This document shows positions 1-10,435 of a stretch of 64,000 nucleotides of DNA, piece after piece. The DNA comes from Acrocarpospora pleiomorpha (GTDB lineage Bacteria; Actinomycetota; Actinomycetes; Streptosporangiales; Streptosporangiaceae): the NCBI RefSeq assembly GCF_009687885.1, contig NZ_BLAF01000005.1:147118-211117 (forward strand), written 5' to 3'. How positions within the stretch are numbered: the stretch's first letter is position 1; each line of letters begins with the position of its first letter. Under the pieces are notes generated by a model. That model had not been told where the DNA came from. It saw only the letters and a program-made list of their open reading frames with translations, and did no database searches. The position numbers were made by a program, and so were the translations under genes.

Positions 1-1169
1 GAGGCGAGGAGCACGCGGGGTAGTGCGGCTTCCAGGCCTGGGGGGACGGCGATCGCGACCCTGTCGGGGTCGGCGGCGTAGGGCTTGGCCAGCCAGGTCG
101 ACAGGCGGACCCGGGGGAGTTTGGGCAGCAGGTCGCGGGGCCAGTCCCCGACCAGCAGTCCGGGAGCGAACGCCTCGATTCCGGCAAGACCCGGCAGATC
201 TTCCTTGGCTCGCGCGGACTCCACCGACTGCGGGCCCTGCGTGTAGATCGCGGTGGCCAGTTTGTCCACCCGGGACGCCACCGAGGGCCAGGTCTTCGTG
301 GTCGGCCGCAACACGTAGAGATCCGCCGCGCTGCCGATCGCCTCCGCCCCGTGATACCTATTGAAATCCGGAAATATCGCCTCAGTCAGAAGATTGAGAT
401 CAGAAAGCGCGCTCTGCACCTTCAACGCCAGCATCGGCGTGCGCTCAGAAGCCCCATACGCCAGCAGGATCCGCCCCTGATCACGATCCCGCAGCCCTTC
501 GGCCGCGCGCGCCACGAACAACCCCACCCCCTCCGGCGTGTACGGCGGATCGGTGATCGCCAGATCCGCCCACCCCCGCGCCGACGGCGGCAACCCCAGC
601 CGCAGATCAGCCCAGAATGTTCGAACCCCCAGCTCCTGGGCATCCAGATACTCAAGGATCCGCTCGTCGATGTCGGCCACCGCCACCTCGGCCTCCGGAT
701 GGATCATCCGCACCGCCAGCGAGGTCAGATCGTGATCTCCGACACACAATACCCGCGCCCCGGGCAGCCAGAACCGCTCCCCGAGCAGCAAGGCCCGCCG
801 CACCACCGTGTCCGCCGTGGCCGCCACGTGATCGAGCGTGTGCCGCCCCCGCGGCGCCTTGGCGATCAGCTCCCCGATTCGGGCCACCGTATCCCCATAT
901 ATGTCCATAAGGTGAGACACAGGGTCCGAAATATTGGATTCAGTGCCAGTGTTGTAGTGTTTAGCCTGATCAGCTGGGATTCGGACGCGTTCGCCGCGAT
1001 GCTCAAGGGGGAGTTCGCGGAGCAGCGCCTCGATGGTCCGCCGCGACGTGGCGGTCTCCCGGACCAGATCGGCGAGTGACCACCAGCGCCCATCCGCGAG
1101 GAGGGCGACCGCCCTACGGAGCCGCCTGCCATCCACTCCGGCCTGTGCGAACAGCTCGTCGATAGTCAT
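1..1169 (-). CDS. BpsA-like (bis-aminopropyl spermidine synthase family) protein, 3' end cut by window edge
   Basis: The gene opens at ATG 1169 and reads without a stop for 389 codons to the left edge, so its C-terminus is missing. Residues 1-75 look like a winged-helix domain with basic helices. A Rossmann-type transferase domain follows, with a nucleotide-binding stretch near residues 140-150 (VLCVGDHD) and the motif TDPPYTPEG at 206-214. This pairing is typical of the BpsA/DUF43 family, which makes branched polyamines in thermophilic archaea and bacteria. In mesophilic actinobacteria its substrate is not established, and it could instead be an RNA or small-molecule methyltransferase. The gene is divergent from gltB. 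A -10-like TAGGGT ends 7 nt before the ATG, so the mRNA may be leaderless. Family call fairly sure, reaction unsure. Confidence 0.7.
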   Translation of the reverse strand, partial: MTIDELFAQAGVDGRRLRRAVALLADGRWWSLADLVRETATSRRTIEALLRELPLEHRGERVRIPADQAKHYNTGTESNISDPVSHLMDIYGDTVARIGELIAKAPRGRHTLDHVAATADTVVRRALLLGERFWLPGARVLCVGDHDLTSLAVRMIHPEAEVAVADIDERILEYLDAQELGVRTFWADLRLGLPPSARGWADLAITDPPYTPEGVGLFVARAAEGLRDRDQGRILLAYGASERTPMLALKVQSALSDLNLLTEAIFPDFNRYHGAEAIGSAADLYVLRPTTKTWPSVASRVDKLATAIYTQGPQSVESARAKEDLPGLAGIEAFAPGLLVGDWPRDLLPKLPRVRLSTWLAKPYAADPDRVAIAVPPGLEAALPRVLLA

Positions 1170-1176
1170 AACTGAA

Positions 1177-1182
1177 ACCCTA
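1177..1182 (-). promoter_or_regulatory. -10 element of leaderless BpsA-like gene
   Basis: TAGGGT on the minus strand, 7 nt before ATG 1169. There is no ribosome binding site. No convincing -35 was seen. Confidence 0.4.
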
Positions 1183-1247
1183 TCGGCGCGCCACCGCCCG
1201 AACTCGTCCTCCGAACGCCCAGGCGGGACCATTCGCACACGGTGGGG

Positions 1248-1253
1248 TAATCT
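1248..1253 (+). promoter_or_regulatory. -10 element of gltB promoter
   Basis: TAATCT in the GC-rich divergent spacer. A start near 1260 would give a leader of about 70 nt that ends in a GGGAG-type ribosome binding site before ATG 1329. The -35 region is poor. Confidence 0.35.
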
Positions 1254-1328
1254 CTACACACCACAACTGCAGCAGGGCCAGCGTCGTCCCTCTGTCTCCA
1301 CGCAGAAGATGACGACGGGAGTGATTAC

Positions 1329-4300
1329 ATGCCTGCTGCCCGCCTTGGCCGCCCTGGGGGCTTTCCCGAGCCTCAGGGCCTTTACGACCCTGCGAACGAG
1401 CACGACGCCTGTGGCGTCGCGATGGTTGCCGACGTGAACGGCCGCCGCAGCTATGACATTGTCGCGAAGGCCCTGACCGCGCTCATCAACCTCGATCACC
1501 GGGGTGCGCGGGGGAGCGAACCGGAGACCGGAGACGGCGCCGGCATCCTGACGCAGATCCCGGACGCGCTCTACCGGGCCGTCACCCCGTTCGCGCTGCC
1601 CGAAGCGGGGGCGTACGCGGCCGGGATCGCCTTCCTGCCGCACGACGAGCAGGCTCGCGCGGTCGCCATGGGCATGATCGAGGAGATCGCGGCCGAGGAG
1701 AACATCACCGTGCTCGGCTGGCGCGAGGTCCCGGTGGGCACCGCGCACGCCGGGCCGAGCGCCCGCGCCGTGATGCCGTCGTTCCGCCAGCTGTTCGTCA
1801 GCTCCGGCGAGCTGTCCGGGATCGAGCTGGACCGGGCCGCGTTCGCGTTCCGCAAGCGGGCCGAGCACGAGGTGGACGTCTACTTCGCCTCGCTCTCCTG
1901 CCGGACCGTGGTCTACAAGGGCATGCTCACCCCGCAGCAGGTCGAGCCGTTCTTCCCCGACCTGTCCGACGAGCGGTACGTCACCGCGATCGCGCTGGTG
2001 CACTCCCGGTTCTCCACCAACACCTTCCCGTCCTGGCCGCTGTCCCACCCGTACCGCTACATCGCGCACAACGGGGAGATCAACACGGTCAAGGGCAACC
2101 GCAACTGGATGCGGGCGCGGGAGGCCATGCTCGGCACCGGGCTCATCCCCGGCGACCTGGAGCGGCTGTTCCCGATCTGCGACCCGGACGCCTCCGACAC
2201 CGCCTCCTTCGACGAGACGCTGGAGCTGCTGCACCTGGGCGGCCGGTCGCTGCCGCACGCGGTGCTGATGATGATCCCGGAGGCGTGGGAGAACCACACC
2301 GAGATGGACCCGGCGCGGCGCGCCTTCTACGAGTTCCACTCCACCCTCATGGAGGCCTGGGACGGCCCCGCCTCGATCTCCTTCTCCGACGGCACCCTGG
2401 TCGGGGCGGTCCTGGACCGCAACGGCCTGCGCCCGGGCCGGTTCTACGTCACCGACGACGGCCTGGTCGTGCTCGCCTCCGAGGCGGGCGTGCTCGCCGA
2501 CATCGAGCCGGAGCGGGTGATCCGCAAGGGCCGCCTGCAGCCCGGCAAGATGTTCCTGGTCGACACCGCGCGCGGCCGGATCATCGAGGACGACGAGATC
2601 AAGGCCGAGCTGGCCGCCGCCGAGCCGTACGGGGAGTGGCTGCACGCCGGTCTGGTGCGCTTCGAGGAGCTGCCCGAGCGCGAGCACGAGCACCCCACCC
2701 ACGAGGCGCTGGTGAAGCGGCAGCAGACCTTCGGCTACACCGAGGAGGAGCTGCGGATCATCCTCACCCCGATGGCGGTCACCGGGGGCGAGCCGCTCGG
2801 CTCGATGGGCACCGACTCGCCGGTCGCGGTGCTGAGCGAGAAGCCGCGGCTGCTGTTCGACTACTTCAGCCAGCTGTTCGCCCAGGTCACCAACCCGCCG
2901 CTGGACGCCATCCGGGAGGAGCTGGTCACCTCCCTGCAGTCCACGATCGGGCCAGAGGGCAACCTGCTGGAGCCGGGGGCGGCGTCCTGCCGCCGCCTGG
3001 TCCTGCCGTACCCGGTGATCGACAACGACGAGCTGGCCAAGATCGTCCACATCAACGACGAGGGCGCGCTGCCCGGCTTCCAGCCCTACGTGGTCTCCGG
3101 CCTGTTCCACGTGGGCGGCGGCGGGGACGCGCTGCTGCGGCGGCTGCGGGAGATCCGCGAGGAGGTCTCCCGGGCGATCGCGGACGGGGCCAGGATCATC
3201 GTCCTGTCCGACCGGGGCTCCTCGGCCGAGAAGGCGCCGATCCCGTCGCTGCTGCTCACCGGCGCGGTGCATCACCACCTGATCAGGGAGAAGTCCCGCA
3301 CCCGGGTCGGACTGGTGATCGAGACCGGCGAGGCCCGCGAGTGCCACCACATGGCTCTCCTGGTCGGGTACGGCGCGAGCGCCATCAACCCGTACCTCGC
3401 CATCGAGACCGTCGAGGACATGACCGCCACGGGCATGCTCTCGATCGACCCGCGCAAGGCCGTCCGCAACCTGATCAAGGCGTACGGCAAGGGCGTGCTC
3501 AAGGTCATGTCCAAGATGGGCGTCTCCACGGTCGCCTCCTACACCGGCGCGCAGATCTTCGAAGCCCTCGGCCTGGGCCCCGACGTGATCGCCGAGTGTT
3601 TCACCGGCACCACCTCCCGGCTGGGCGGCGTCGGCTTCGACGTGCTGGCCAGGGAAGCCCAGCAGCGGCACCTGAAGGCGTACCCGAGGGCGGAGAACGC
3701 GCACCGGCGTCTTGAGGTCGGCGGCGAGTACCAGTGGCGGCGCGAGGGCGAGCCGCACCTGTTCAACCCGACCACGGTCTTCAAGCTGCAGCACGCCACC
3801 AGGACCAAGCGCTACGAGATCTTCAAGGAGTACACCTCCCTGGTCGACGGCCAGGCCGAGACGCTGATGACGCTGCGCGGCCTGTTCAAGCTCCGCCCCG
3901 GCACGCCGGTGCCGATCGAGGAGGTCGAGTCCGCCGAGAGCATCGTGCGGCGGTTCTCCACCGGCGCGATGTCGTACGGCTCGATCTCGATGGAGGCGCA
4001 CGAGACGCTGGCCATCGCCATGAACCGGCTGGGCGCCAAGTCCAACACCGGCGAGGGCGGCGAGGACCCGGAGCGGCTGCGCGACCCGGCCCGCCGGTCG
4101 GCGATCAAGCAGGTGGCCTCCGGCCGGTTCGGCGTGACCAGCGAATACCTGGTCAACGCCGACGACCTGCAGATCAAGATGGCGCAGGGCGCCAAGCCAG
4201 GCGAGGGCGGCCAGCTGCCCGGACACAAGGTCTACCCGTGGATCGCCAAGACCCGGCACTCCACCCCCGGCGTCGGCCTCATCTCGCCGCCGCCGCACCA

Positions 4301-5837
4301 CGACATCTACTCCATCGAGGACCTGGCCCAGCTCATCCACGACCTGAAGAACTCCAACCCGCTGGCCCGCGTGCACGTCAAGCTGGTCTCCGAGGTCGGC
4401 GTCGGCACGGTCGCGGCGGGCGTCTCCAAGGCGCACGCCGACGTGGTGCTCATCTCCGGCCACGACGGCGGCACCGGCGCCTCCCCGCTCACCTCGCTCA
4501 AGCACGCCGGCGCGCCCTGGGAGCTCGGCCTGGCCGAGACCCAGCAGACGCTGCTGCTCAACGGCCTGCGGGACCGGATCGTGGTGCAGGCCGACGGCCA
4601 GCTCAAGACCGGCAGGGACGTCATCGTCGCCGCCCTGCTCGGCGCCGAGGAGTACGGCTTCGCCACCGCCCCCCTGGTCGTCTCCGGCTGCGTCATGATG
4701 CGCGTCTGCCACCTGGACACCTGCCCGGTCGGCGTGGCCACCCAGAACCCGGAGCTGCGCAAGCGCTTCACCGGCAAGCCCGAGTTCGTGGTCAACTTCT
4801 TCGAGTTCATCGCCCAGGAGGTCCGCGAGTACCTGGCCCAGCTGGGCTACCGCTCGCTGGACGAGATCATCGGCCACGCCGAGCTGCTCGACACCGACGC
4901 GGCCGTGGACCACTGGAAGGCGGCCGGTCTTGACCTGACCCCGATCCTCTACCAGCCGGAGCTGCCCGCGGGCACCCCGCTGCACCAGGTCGTCGGCCAG
5001 GACCACGGCCTGGACCGGGCGCTGGACAACACGCTGATCCAGCTGGCCGAGGGCGCGCTGGAGTTCGGCGAGCGGGTCACCCTGGAGCTCCCGATCCGGA
5101 ACGTGAACCGGACCGTCGGCACCATGCTCGGCCACCACGTCACCCGCAGGTGGGGCGGCGCGGGCCTGCCGGACAACACCATCGACGTGTCGTTCACCGG
5201 CTCGGCAGGCAACTCCTTCGGCGCGTTCATGCCGCGCGGCATCACCCTGCGGCTCACCGGCGACGCCAACGACTACCTGGGCAAGGGCCTGTCCGGCGGC
5301 AGGATCGCGGTCCGCCCGGCCAACGACCTGGACGGCCACATCGTCTCCGGCAACGTCGGCCTCTACGGCGCGACCTCCGGCGAGGCGTTCATCCGGGGCG
5401 TGGTCGGGGAACGCTTCTGCGTCCGCAACTCCGGCGCCACCGCCGTGGTGGAGGGCGTCGGCGACCACGGCTGCGAGTACATGACCGGCGGGCGGGCGGT
5501 CGTGCTCGGGCCGACCGGGCGCAACTTCGCGGCGGGCATGTCGGGCGGCATCGCGTACGTGCTGGATCTCAACCCGGTCCGGGTCAACCGGGAGATGGTG
5601 GAGATCGAGGCGCTCACCGACGAGGACTCCGACTTCCTCCGCGAGACCGTGGAGAAGCACCTGGCCGAGACCGGCTCGCCGGTGGCCAAGGCGCTGCTCA
5701 CCGACTGGGACGCCGCGCTGGCCCGGTTCGGCAAGATCATGCCCATCGACTACAAGCGGGTGCTGCGCGCCCGCGCCGAAGCAGAAGCCGAGGGCCGGGA
5801 CATCGACGAGGCCGTCATGGCCGCTTCGCACGGATAA
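1329..5837 (+). CDS. gltB: Glutamate synthase large subunit
   Basis: NADPH-dependent GOGAT large subunit. It releases ammonia from glutamine, channels it to a synthase site and makes glutamate from 2-oxoglutarate. At 1502 residues it is full length. A short propeptide precedes the N-terminal nucleophile Cys28 (HDACGVAMV), the first residue of the mature glutaminase domain (about 28-430). The central domain spans about 480-770, the FMN/synthase domain about 830-1200 and the GXGXG beta-helix about 1280-1470. Cys1121, Cys1127 and Cys1132 fit the 3Fe-4S cluster. The ATG is preceded by a purine-rich ribosome binding site. The gltD start lies 13 nt downstream, so the two genes form an operon. Identification is essentially certain. 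Confidence 0.97.
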   Translation: MPAARLGRPGGFPEPQGLYDPANEHDACGVAMVADVNGRRSYDIVAKALTALINLDHRGARGSEPETGDGAGILTQIPDALYRAVTPFALPEAGAYAAGIAFLPHDEQARAVAMGMIEEIAAEENITVLGWREVPVGTAHAGPSARAVMPSFRQLFVSSGELSGIELDRAAFAFRKRAEHEVDVYFASLSCRTVVYKGMLTPQQVEPFFPDLSDERYVTAIALVHSRFSTNTFPSWPLSHPYRYIAHNGEINTVKGNRNWMRAREAMLGTGLIPGDLERLFPICDPDASDTASFDETLELLHLGGRSLPHAVLMMIPEAWENHTEMDPARRAFYEFHSTLMEAWDGPASISFSDGTLVGAVLDRNGLRPGRFYVTDDGLVVLASEAGVLADIEPERVIRKGRLQPGKMFLVDTARGRIIEDDEIKAELAAAEPYGEWLHAGLVRFEELPEREHEHPTHEALVKRQQTFGYTEEELRIILTPMAVTGGEPLGSMGTDSPVAVLSEKPRLLFDYFSQLFAQVTNPPLDAIREELVTSLQSTIGPEGNLLEPGAASCRRLVLPYPVIDNDELAKIVHINDEGALPGFQPYVVSGLFHVGGGGDALLRRLREIREEVSRAIADGARIIVLSDRGSSAEKAPIPSLLLTGAVHHHLIREKSRTRVGLVIETGEARECHHMALLVGYGASAINPYLAIETVEDMTATGMLSIDPRKAVRNLIKAYGKGVLKVMSKMGVSTVASYTGAQIFEALGLGPDVIAECFTGTTSRLGGVGFDVLAREAQQRHLKAYPRAENAHRRLEVGGEYQWRREGEPHLFNPTTVFKLQHATRTKRYEIFKEYTSLVDGQAETLMTLRGLFKLRPGTPVPIEEVESAESIVRRFSTGAMSYGSISMEAHETLAIAMNRLGAKSNTGEGGEDPERLRDPARRSAIKQVASGRFGVTSEYLVNADDLQIKMAQGAKPGEGGQLPGHKVYPWIAKTRHSTPGVGLISPPPHHDIYSIEDLAQLIHDLKNSNPLARVHVKLVSEVGVGTVAAGVSKAHADVVLISGHDGGTGASPLTSLKHAGAPWELGLAETQQTLLLNGLRDRIVVQADGQLKTGRDVIVAALLGAEEYGFATAPLVVSGCVMMRVCHLDTCPVGVATQNPELRKRFTGKPEFVVNFFEFIAQEVREYLAQLGYRSLDEIIGHAELLDTDAAVDHWKAAGLDLTPILYQPELPAGTPLHQVVGQDHGLDRALDNTLIQLAEGALEFGERVTLELPIRNVNRTVGTMLGHHVTRRWGGAGLPDNTIDVSFTGSAGNSFGAFMPRGITLRLTGDANDYLGKGLSGGRIAVRPANDLDGHIVSGNVGLYGATSGEAFIRGVVGERFCVRNSGATAVVEGVGDHGCEYMTGGRAVVLGPTGRNFAAGMSGGIAYVLDLNPVRVNREMVEIEALTDEDSDFLRETVEKHLAETGSPVAKALLTDWDAALARFGKIMPIDYKRVLRARAEAEAEGRDIDEAVMAASHG

Positions 5838-5850
5838 GGGGGGACACTCG

Positions 5851-7317
5851 ATGGCTGACCCGAAGGGGTTTCTCACGCACGACCGGGAGCTGCCGCAGCG
5901 CAGGCCGGTGGACGTCCGGATCCGCGACTGGCGGGAGGTCTACGACGACTTCCCGGCCGAGAAGCTGACCAGGCAGGCCGCCCGCTGCATGGACTGCGGC
6001 ATCCCGTTCTGCCACAACGGCTGCCCGCTCGGGAACCTCATCCCGGAGTGGAATGACCTGGTCTACCGGGACGACTGGCGGGAGGCGATCGAGCGGCTGC
6101 ACGCCACCAACAACTTCCCCGAGTTCACCGGGCGGCTCTGCCCGGCGCCCTGCGAGATGGCCTGCGTGCTGGGCATCAACGCCGACCCGGTCGCGATCAA
6201 GCGGGTCGAGGTGGAGATCATCGACCGGGCGTTCGCGGAAGGGTGGGTCTCGCCGCAGCCGCCGGTGGCCCGTACGGGCAAGAAGGTGGCCGTGGTCGGC
6301 TCGGGCCCGGCCGGGCTCGCGGCCGCCCAGCAGCTCACCCGCGCCGGGCACGACGTGGTGGTGTTCGAGCGCGCCGACGCGATCGGCGGCCTGCTCAGGT
6401 ACGGCATCCCCGAGTTCAAGATGGAGAAGCGCAACATCGACCGCCGGATCGAGCAGATGGCGGCCGAGGGCACCGAGTTCCGCACCGGCGTGAACGTCGG
6501 CGTGGACGTCACGGCCGCCCAGCTGCGGGCCGAGTTCGACGCGATCGTGCTGGCCGGCGGCGCGACCGCGTGGCGCGACCTGCCGGTGCCAGGCCGGGAC
6601 GCCGAGGGCGTCTACCAGGCGATGGAATACCTGCCGCCCGCCAACAAGGGCTTCGGGGACTCTGGCATCTCGGCGCAGGGCAAGCACGTCGTGGTGATCG
6701 GCGGCGGCGACACCGGCGCCGACTGCATCGGCACCGCGATCCGGCAGGGCGCGGCCTCCGTCACCCAGCTGGAGATCATGCCGAAGCCGCCCGCCGACCG
6801 GCCGGGCTCGCAGCCGTGGCCGACGTTCCCGATGCTGTTCAAGATGGAGAGCGCCCACGAGGAGCTGGCTGAGATGGGCGGCGACCGGGTGTACGCGGTG
6901 TCCACAACCGAGTTCGTCAAGGACGCCGAGGGCAGGCTGGCCGCGCTGCGGCTGGTCGACGTGGAGGGCCCCGCCGCCGGGTTCAAGCCGGTGCCGGGGA
7001 CCGAGCGGGAGATCCCGGCCCAGCTGGTCACGCTGGCGATGGGCTTCCTCGGCCCGGAGAAGGGCGGCCTGCTGAGCGAGCTGGCCGAGCTGTCGGCCGG
7101 GGAGTTCTTCGACCCGCGCGGCAACGTGGCGCGCAACACGTCCTACGAGACCGGGGTGGACGGGGTGTTCGCCGCCGGGGACATGGGACGCGGGCAGTCC
7201 CTGATCGTCTGGGCGATCGCGGAGGGCCGCTCGGCCGCCGCCGCCGTGGACGAGTTCCTGACCGGCCAGACCGCCCTGCCGGTCGCCATCCCCCCGACAG
7301 CCCGGCCTCTGGTTTAA
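5851..7317 (+). CDS. gltD: Glutamate synthase small subunit
   Basis: FAD-containing NADPH-oxidising subunit that feeds electrons to GltB. The 488-residue length is normal. The N-terminal iron-sulfur domain carries Cys46, Cys49, Cys54 and Cys58, then Cys97, Cys101 and Cys105. Two dinucleotide-binding folds follow: GSGPAG at 150-155 (FAD) and GGGDTG at 284-289 (NADPH). The ATG sits 13 nt after the gltB stop behind a GGGG-rich ribosome binding site. The operon ends at a strong intrinsic terminator directly downstream. Nothing unusual. Confidence 0.97.
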   Translation: MADPKGFLTHDRELPQRRPVDVRIRDWREVYDDFPAEKLTRQAARCMDCGIPFCHNGCPLGNLIPEWNDLVYRDDWREAIERLHATNNFPEFTGRLCPAPCEMACVLGINADPVAIKRVEVEIIDRAFAEGWVSPQPPVARTGKKVAVVGSGPAGLAAAQQLTRAGHDVVVFERADAIGGLLRYGIPEFKMEKRNIDRRIEQMAAEGTEFRTGVNVGVDVTAAQLRAEFDAIVLAGGATAWRDLPVPGRDAEGVYQAMEYLPPANKGFGDSGISAQGKHVVVIGGGDTGADCIGTAIRQGAASVTQLEIMPKPPADRPGSQPWPTFPMLFKMESAHEELAEMGGDRVYAVSTTEFVKDAEGRLAALRLVDVEGPAAGFKPVPGTEREIPAQLVTLAMGFLGPEKGGLLSELAELSAGEFFDPRGNVARNTSYETGVDGVFAAGDMGRGQSLIVWAIAEGRSAAAAVDEFLTGQTALPVAIPPTARPLV

Positions 7318-7330
7318 TAGTCCGATATAT

Positions 7331-7371
7331 ACGGCGTCCTGCCTTTATGGCAGGACGCCGTGTGTATTTTT
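7331..7371 (+). terminator. Intrinsic terminator of gltBD
   Basis: Perfect 13-bp stem: arms 7331-7343 and 7349-7361 with a 5-nt loop. It is followed by GTGTATTTTT, an unusually clear U-tract for such a GC-rich genome. Confidence 0.9.
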
Positions 7372-7451
7372 GCACATATCGTAAATATGCTGATCGGCTT
7401 GTAATTATCCTCAACGGGAAGAATGATCATATTCCTGTGCGAGGAGGATTG

Positions 7452-9092
7452 TTGAGCAAGCAGCGGCGGGCAGCCCGGTTTCTGGCGCTCGGGATATCAG
7501 CGGCACTGCTGGGCACGGTTTTCGCCGGGGCATCGGCGACAGCGGACCCGCCGGGGGAGTACCTCGTCTTCTACCTTCCCGGCCAGCGGGACGACGCCGC
7601 CCGGGCGGTGGCGGCCAGCGGCGGGGCGGTGATCGGCGAGGAGCCCAGGCTCGGTTACCTGCTCGCCACGACCGCCGCGCCCGCCCGCGTGGGCGCCAGC
7701 CCGGCCGTCGCCGCCGTCGCCAGGGACCGCAAGATCGGCGCGACCACCCGGGCCCGCTGGGACGGCGACCCGCCACCCGCGACCGCCAAGCAGCCCCCGG
7801 CCGTCAAGAAGGCCGCCGGGGAACCCCTGGCCTCCCGCCAGTGGGACATGCGGATGATCGGCGCCACCCCCACCGGGTCGTACGCCAAGCAGCGCGGCAG
7901 CCACAAGGTCCTGGTCGGCGTGATCGACACCGGCATCGACGGCAAGCACCCCGACATCGCCCCCAACTTCAACCGCAAGCTCAGCCGCAACTTCGTCACC
8001 GACCGCCCCAAGGACCCCAACGGCAAGACCTTCGACGGCCCCTGCGAGTACAAGAGCTGCAAGGACCCCGCCGACGTGGACGACGACGGCCACGGCACGC
8101 ACGTGGCCAGCACGATCGGCTCCCCGCTGAACGGCGTGGGCATCGGCGGGGTCGCCCCCGGCGTGTCCCTGGTCAACCTGCGGGCCGGCCACGACGCGGG
8201 CTTCTTCTTCCTCAAGCCGACCATGGACGCCCTCACCTACGCGGGCGACAAGGGCATCGACGTGGTCAACATGTCCTTCTACGTCGACCCGTGGATGTTC
8301 AACTGCGCCGCCAACCCCGAGGACAGCCCGGCCGAGCAGCAGGAGCAGCGGGGCATCCTGGAGGGCATGAAGCGGGCGATCGCCTACGCCCGCTCGCACG
8401 GCGTGACGCTGGTCTCGGCGATCGGCAACAGCGCCCTCGACCTGGGCAAGATCACGGTGGACGTGACCAGCCCCGACTACCCGATCGGCGCCGAGCGCGA
8501 GCGCAAGGTGGACAACTCCTGCCTGAACGTGCCCACCGAGCTGGACGGCGTCATCTCGGTCACCGCGGTCGGCCCGAGCGGGCGTAAGGCGATCTACTCC
8601 GACTACGGCGTCGAGCAGGCCGACGTGTCCGCGCCCGGCGGCGACCTGGCCGACCCGGCCACCAGGCTCAAGGGCCCGGCCCGCGAGATCCTGGCCGCCG
8701 CGCCCGCCAAGGCGCTGCGCGCCCAGGAACTGATCGACAAGCGGGGGCGGCCGATGACCTCCTCGGTGATCAGGAGCTGCGCGGGCGGGAAGTGCGCGTA
8801 CTACCAGTATCTGGAGGGCACGTCGATGGCGGCGCCGCACGCCACCGGCGTGGTGGCGCTGCTGGTCGCCCGGCATGGGCGGCCCGGCAAGGGCGGGCTC
8901 CACCTGAATCCGGCGACCGCCGAACGGCTGCTGTACTCCACCGCGTCGCGCAGATCGTGCCCGACGCCCCGGGCGTACCGGTATTCGGCGAAGGACGTGC
9001 AGGTCTGTGAGGGGACCCCGGCCAAGAACGGGTTCTTCGGGCATGGGGTGGTCAACGCGTTCCGGGCGGTCACGCTACCTAAGGACGCCTGA
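7452..9092 (+). CDS. Secreted S8 family serine peptidase (subtilase)
   Basis: Exported subtilisin-like protease of 546 residues from the TTG at 7452, chosen because GAGGAGG ends 4 nt upstream. Residues 1-31 form a signal peptide (SKQRR basic end, hydrophobic core, ASATA cleavage region). A propeptide-like stretch runs to about 125. The catalytic triad is Asp159 (VIDTGID), His214 (GHGTHV) and Ser458 (GTSMAAPH), with oxyanion Asn326 (GNS). Several cysteines in the catalytic domain suggest disulfides outside the cell. No membrane anchor or cell-wall motif is visible at the C-terminus. The gene has an AT-rich leader right after the gltBD terminator and stands alone. Substrate unknown. Confidence 0.9.
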   Translation: MSKQRRAARFLALGISAALLGTVFAGASATADPPGEYLVFYLPGQRDDAARAVAASGGAVIGEEPRLGYLLATTAAPARVGASPAVAAVARDRKIGATTRARWDGDPPPATAKQPPAVKKAAGEPLASRQWDMRMIGATPTGSYAKQRGSHKVLVGVIDTGIDGKHPDIAPNFNRKLSRNFVTDRPKDPNGKTFDGPCEYKSCKDPADVDDDGHGTHVASTIGSPLNGVGIGGVAPGVSLVNLRAGHDAGFFFLKPTMDALTYAGDKGIDVVNMSFYVDPWMFNCAANPEDSPAEQQEQRGILEGMKRAIAYARSHGVTLVSAIGNSALDLGKITVDVTSPDYPIGAERERKVDNSCLNVPTELDGVISVTAVGPSGRKAIYSDYGVEQADVSAPGGDLADPATRLKGPAREILAAAPAKALRAQELIDKRGRPMTSSVIRSCAGGKCAYYQYLEGTSMAAPHATGVVALLVARHGRPGKGGLHLNPATAERLLYSTASRRSCPTPRAYRYSAKDVQVCEGTPAKNGFFGHGVVNAFRAVTLPKDA

Positions 9093-9098
9093 GTAGGC

Positions 9099-9123
9099 GG
9101 GCGGATCCCCCGGGGATCCGCCC
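9099..9123 (+). terminator. GC-rich hairpin after subtilase gene
   Basis: Nearly perfect palindrome: arms 9099-9110 and 9112-9123. It has no U-tract. It probably acts as a 3' mRNA end or weak terminator. Confidence 0.5.
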
Positions 9124-9127
9124 GGCT

Positions 9128-9133
9128 TACCGT
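9128..9133 (+). promoter_or_regulatory. -10 element of DUF2784 gene
   Basis: TACCGT lies 6 nt before ATG 9140 with no ribosome binding site. Transcription and translation probably start together. Confidence 0.35.
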
Positions 9134-9139
9134 GGAAGC

Positions 9140-9514
9140 ATGATGTATCGGGCTGTCTGGGAAGTCACGATGGTCGTGCACTTCATCGTGATCGGCTACA
9201 TCGCCCTGGGCGGATTCCTCGCCTGGCGCTGGCCACGCCTGATCTGGCCCCATCTGGGCTTCGCCGGCTGGGGCCTGATCCAGCTCACCGGCCTGGTGGA
9301 ATGCCCGCTCACCGCGCTGGAGAACTGGGGCCGCGCCCAGGCCGGAGCGGGCGGCCTGAAACCGGGCGGCTTCATCGACACCTACATCGAAGGGGTCGTC
9401 TACCCGGCCCAGTATGTCTGGCTGGTCCGCTGGATCGTCATCGCCGCCATCCTGATCTCTTGGACGGGCGCGCTCCGGGCTCAGCTCGGCAGGTCGCACA
9501 GATCCACCGCGTAG
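9140..9514 (+). CDS. DUF2784 family small membrane protein
   Basis: 124 residues with three or four membrane segments: roughly 10-30, 38-52 and 93-112. The pattern (VHFIVIGYIALGG, WGLIQLTG, CPLTALENW, a YPAQYVW-type C-terminal part) fits the DUF2784 family of uncharacterised inner-membrane proteins. The ATG at 9140 follows a -10-like element by 6 nt. A second ATG at 9143 is possible. The 3' end overlaps the convergent lipoprotein gene by 34 bp, so the two transcripts are antisense at their ends. Function unknown. Confidence 0.7.
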   Translation: MMYRAVWEVTMVVHFIVIGYIALGGFLAWRWPRLIWPHLGFAGWGLIQLTGLVECPLTALENWGRAQAGAGGLKPGGFIDTYIEGVVYPAQYVWLVRWIVIAAILISWTGALRAQLGRSHRSTA

Positions 9515-10326
9515 TCCCAGAACCGCTGCTGCACCGCCTTCGGCGGCACGACCTCCATCGTGTACGTCTCCCCGATCCCCGGCGGGGTGCCCCAGAGCGG
9601 GAACAGATACGCCTGCTTGGCCTCGGCGAACGCGTGCGGATCACACCGCGACGAGGTGACCAGCACGGGAATCTCCAGGCTCGCCCCCGACAGGACGGCG
9701 ATCGGCTTGCGCCGGCCGGACTCCGGCTTCAGGTCGAAATGCGTGGTCGCGCCCACGTCGTCGATGGTGACCGGTTCGCCGCTCTTCCTGACCACGGTGA
9801 GAACCCCGCGCAGGGAGTCCCCCTCCCGGGTCCAGTCGGACCCGAAGGACACGTCGATCGCCTGCTTCAGGATGAACTGGGCGCACTCGGACTTCACCAG
9901 GCGGGCCAGCAGGGGATCGGTGGCCGGGATCGGGTACCTGACCTCGCGCAGCGGCTCGTCTCCCACCCGGAGCCTGGCCACGATCACCGCGGGCTTCGGC
10001 GCGGGGATGGTCGTGGGGTGGCAGCGCGCGGGGCCGTACGGGATGGGGAAATCCGTCCGGAGCGTACGGGTGAGCGCCATGTCCACCCGTTTGGGGGGCA
10101 TAGTCTCGAAGGAGTCGGACAGGACCTGGAGTTCGCTGAAATAGACCGGTGTCGTGGTCGTGTTGGTGACCGCCACCCGCATCCGGTGCACGGGGACATC
10201 AGAACGTAACTGCTGCAACGAAACCGAAACACCGGTTGGGGGCTCGGTTGATTCGGTAGCCTGTCCACCGCACGCGATGACGCTCAACAGCGTTGAGACG
10301 GCAGCTAACCTCCAGAAATGCCCCAT
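9481..10326 (-). CDS. Putative lipoprotein, function unknown
   Basis: 281 residues. The N-terminus is a short signal peptide with a lipobox ending at Cys19 (SVIAC), so the protein should be lipid-anchored outside the membrane. The rest looks like two beta-rich modules. Residues about 30-130 contain phrases typical of Ig-like or DUF-type extracellular domains (MRVAVTNTTTTPVYF). Three further cysteines could form disulfides. I do not recognise a family. ATG 10326 is preceded by TAGCCT at 8 nt and no ribosome binding site, so it may be leaderless. It is divergent from pyk and convergent with the DUF2784 gene. Confidence 0.7.
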   Translation of the reverse strand: MGHFWRLAAVSTLLSVIACGGQATESTEPPTGVSVSLQQLRSDVPVHRMRVAVTNTTTTPVYFSELQVLSDSFETMPPKRVDMALTRTLRTDFPIPYGPARCHPTTIPAPKPAVIVARLRVGDEPLREVRYPIPATDPLLARLVKSECAQFILKQAIDVSFGSDWTREGDSLRGVLTVVRKSGEPVTIDDVGATTHFDLKPESGRRKPIAVLSGASLEIPVLVTSSRCDPHAFAEAKQAYLFPLWGTPPGIGETYTMEVVPPKAVQQRFWDYAVDLCDLPS

Positions 10327-10334
10327 AGCGGGTA

Positions 10335-10340
10335 AGGCTA
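10335..10340 (-). promoter_or_regulatory. -10 element of lipoprotein gene
   Basis: TAGCCT on the minus strand, 8 nt before ATG 10326. No ribosome binding site lies between. Confidence 0.35.
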
Positions 10341-10422
10341 GGACACCTTAGCGATCGCGTGAAGTCACTGACAATTAGGCCACAGCAATGGAAGCCGTCA
10401 CTATCAAGTGGTCTGGACCAAT

Positions 10423-10428
10423 TAGGCT
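10423..10428 (+). promoter_or_regulatory. -10 element of pyk
   Basis: TAGGCT ends 7 nt before GTG 10436. The same hexamer precedes polA and the phosphopantetheinyl transferase gene at 6 nt. Confidence 0.45.
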
Positions 10429-10435
10429 AGGACTC

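Noticed and set aside
1254..5876. A very long open frame of about 1540 codons on the minus strand opposite gltB
   Set aside because: It mirrors gltB codon structure. It is rich in Val, Gln, Asp, Leu, Gly and His, has no domain and no start context. It is a GC-content shadow, like the long minus-strand frames opposite liv (14809-17916) and polA (19565-22255).
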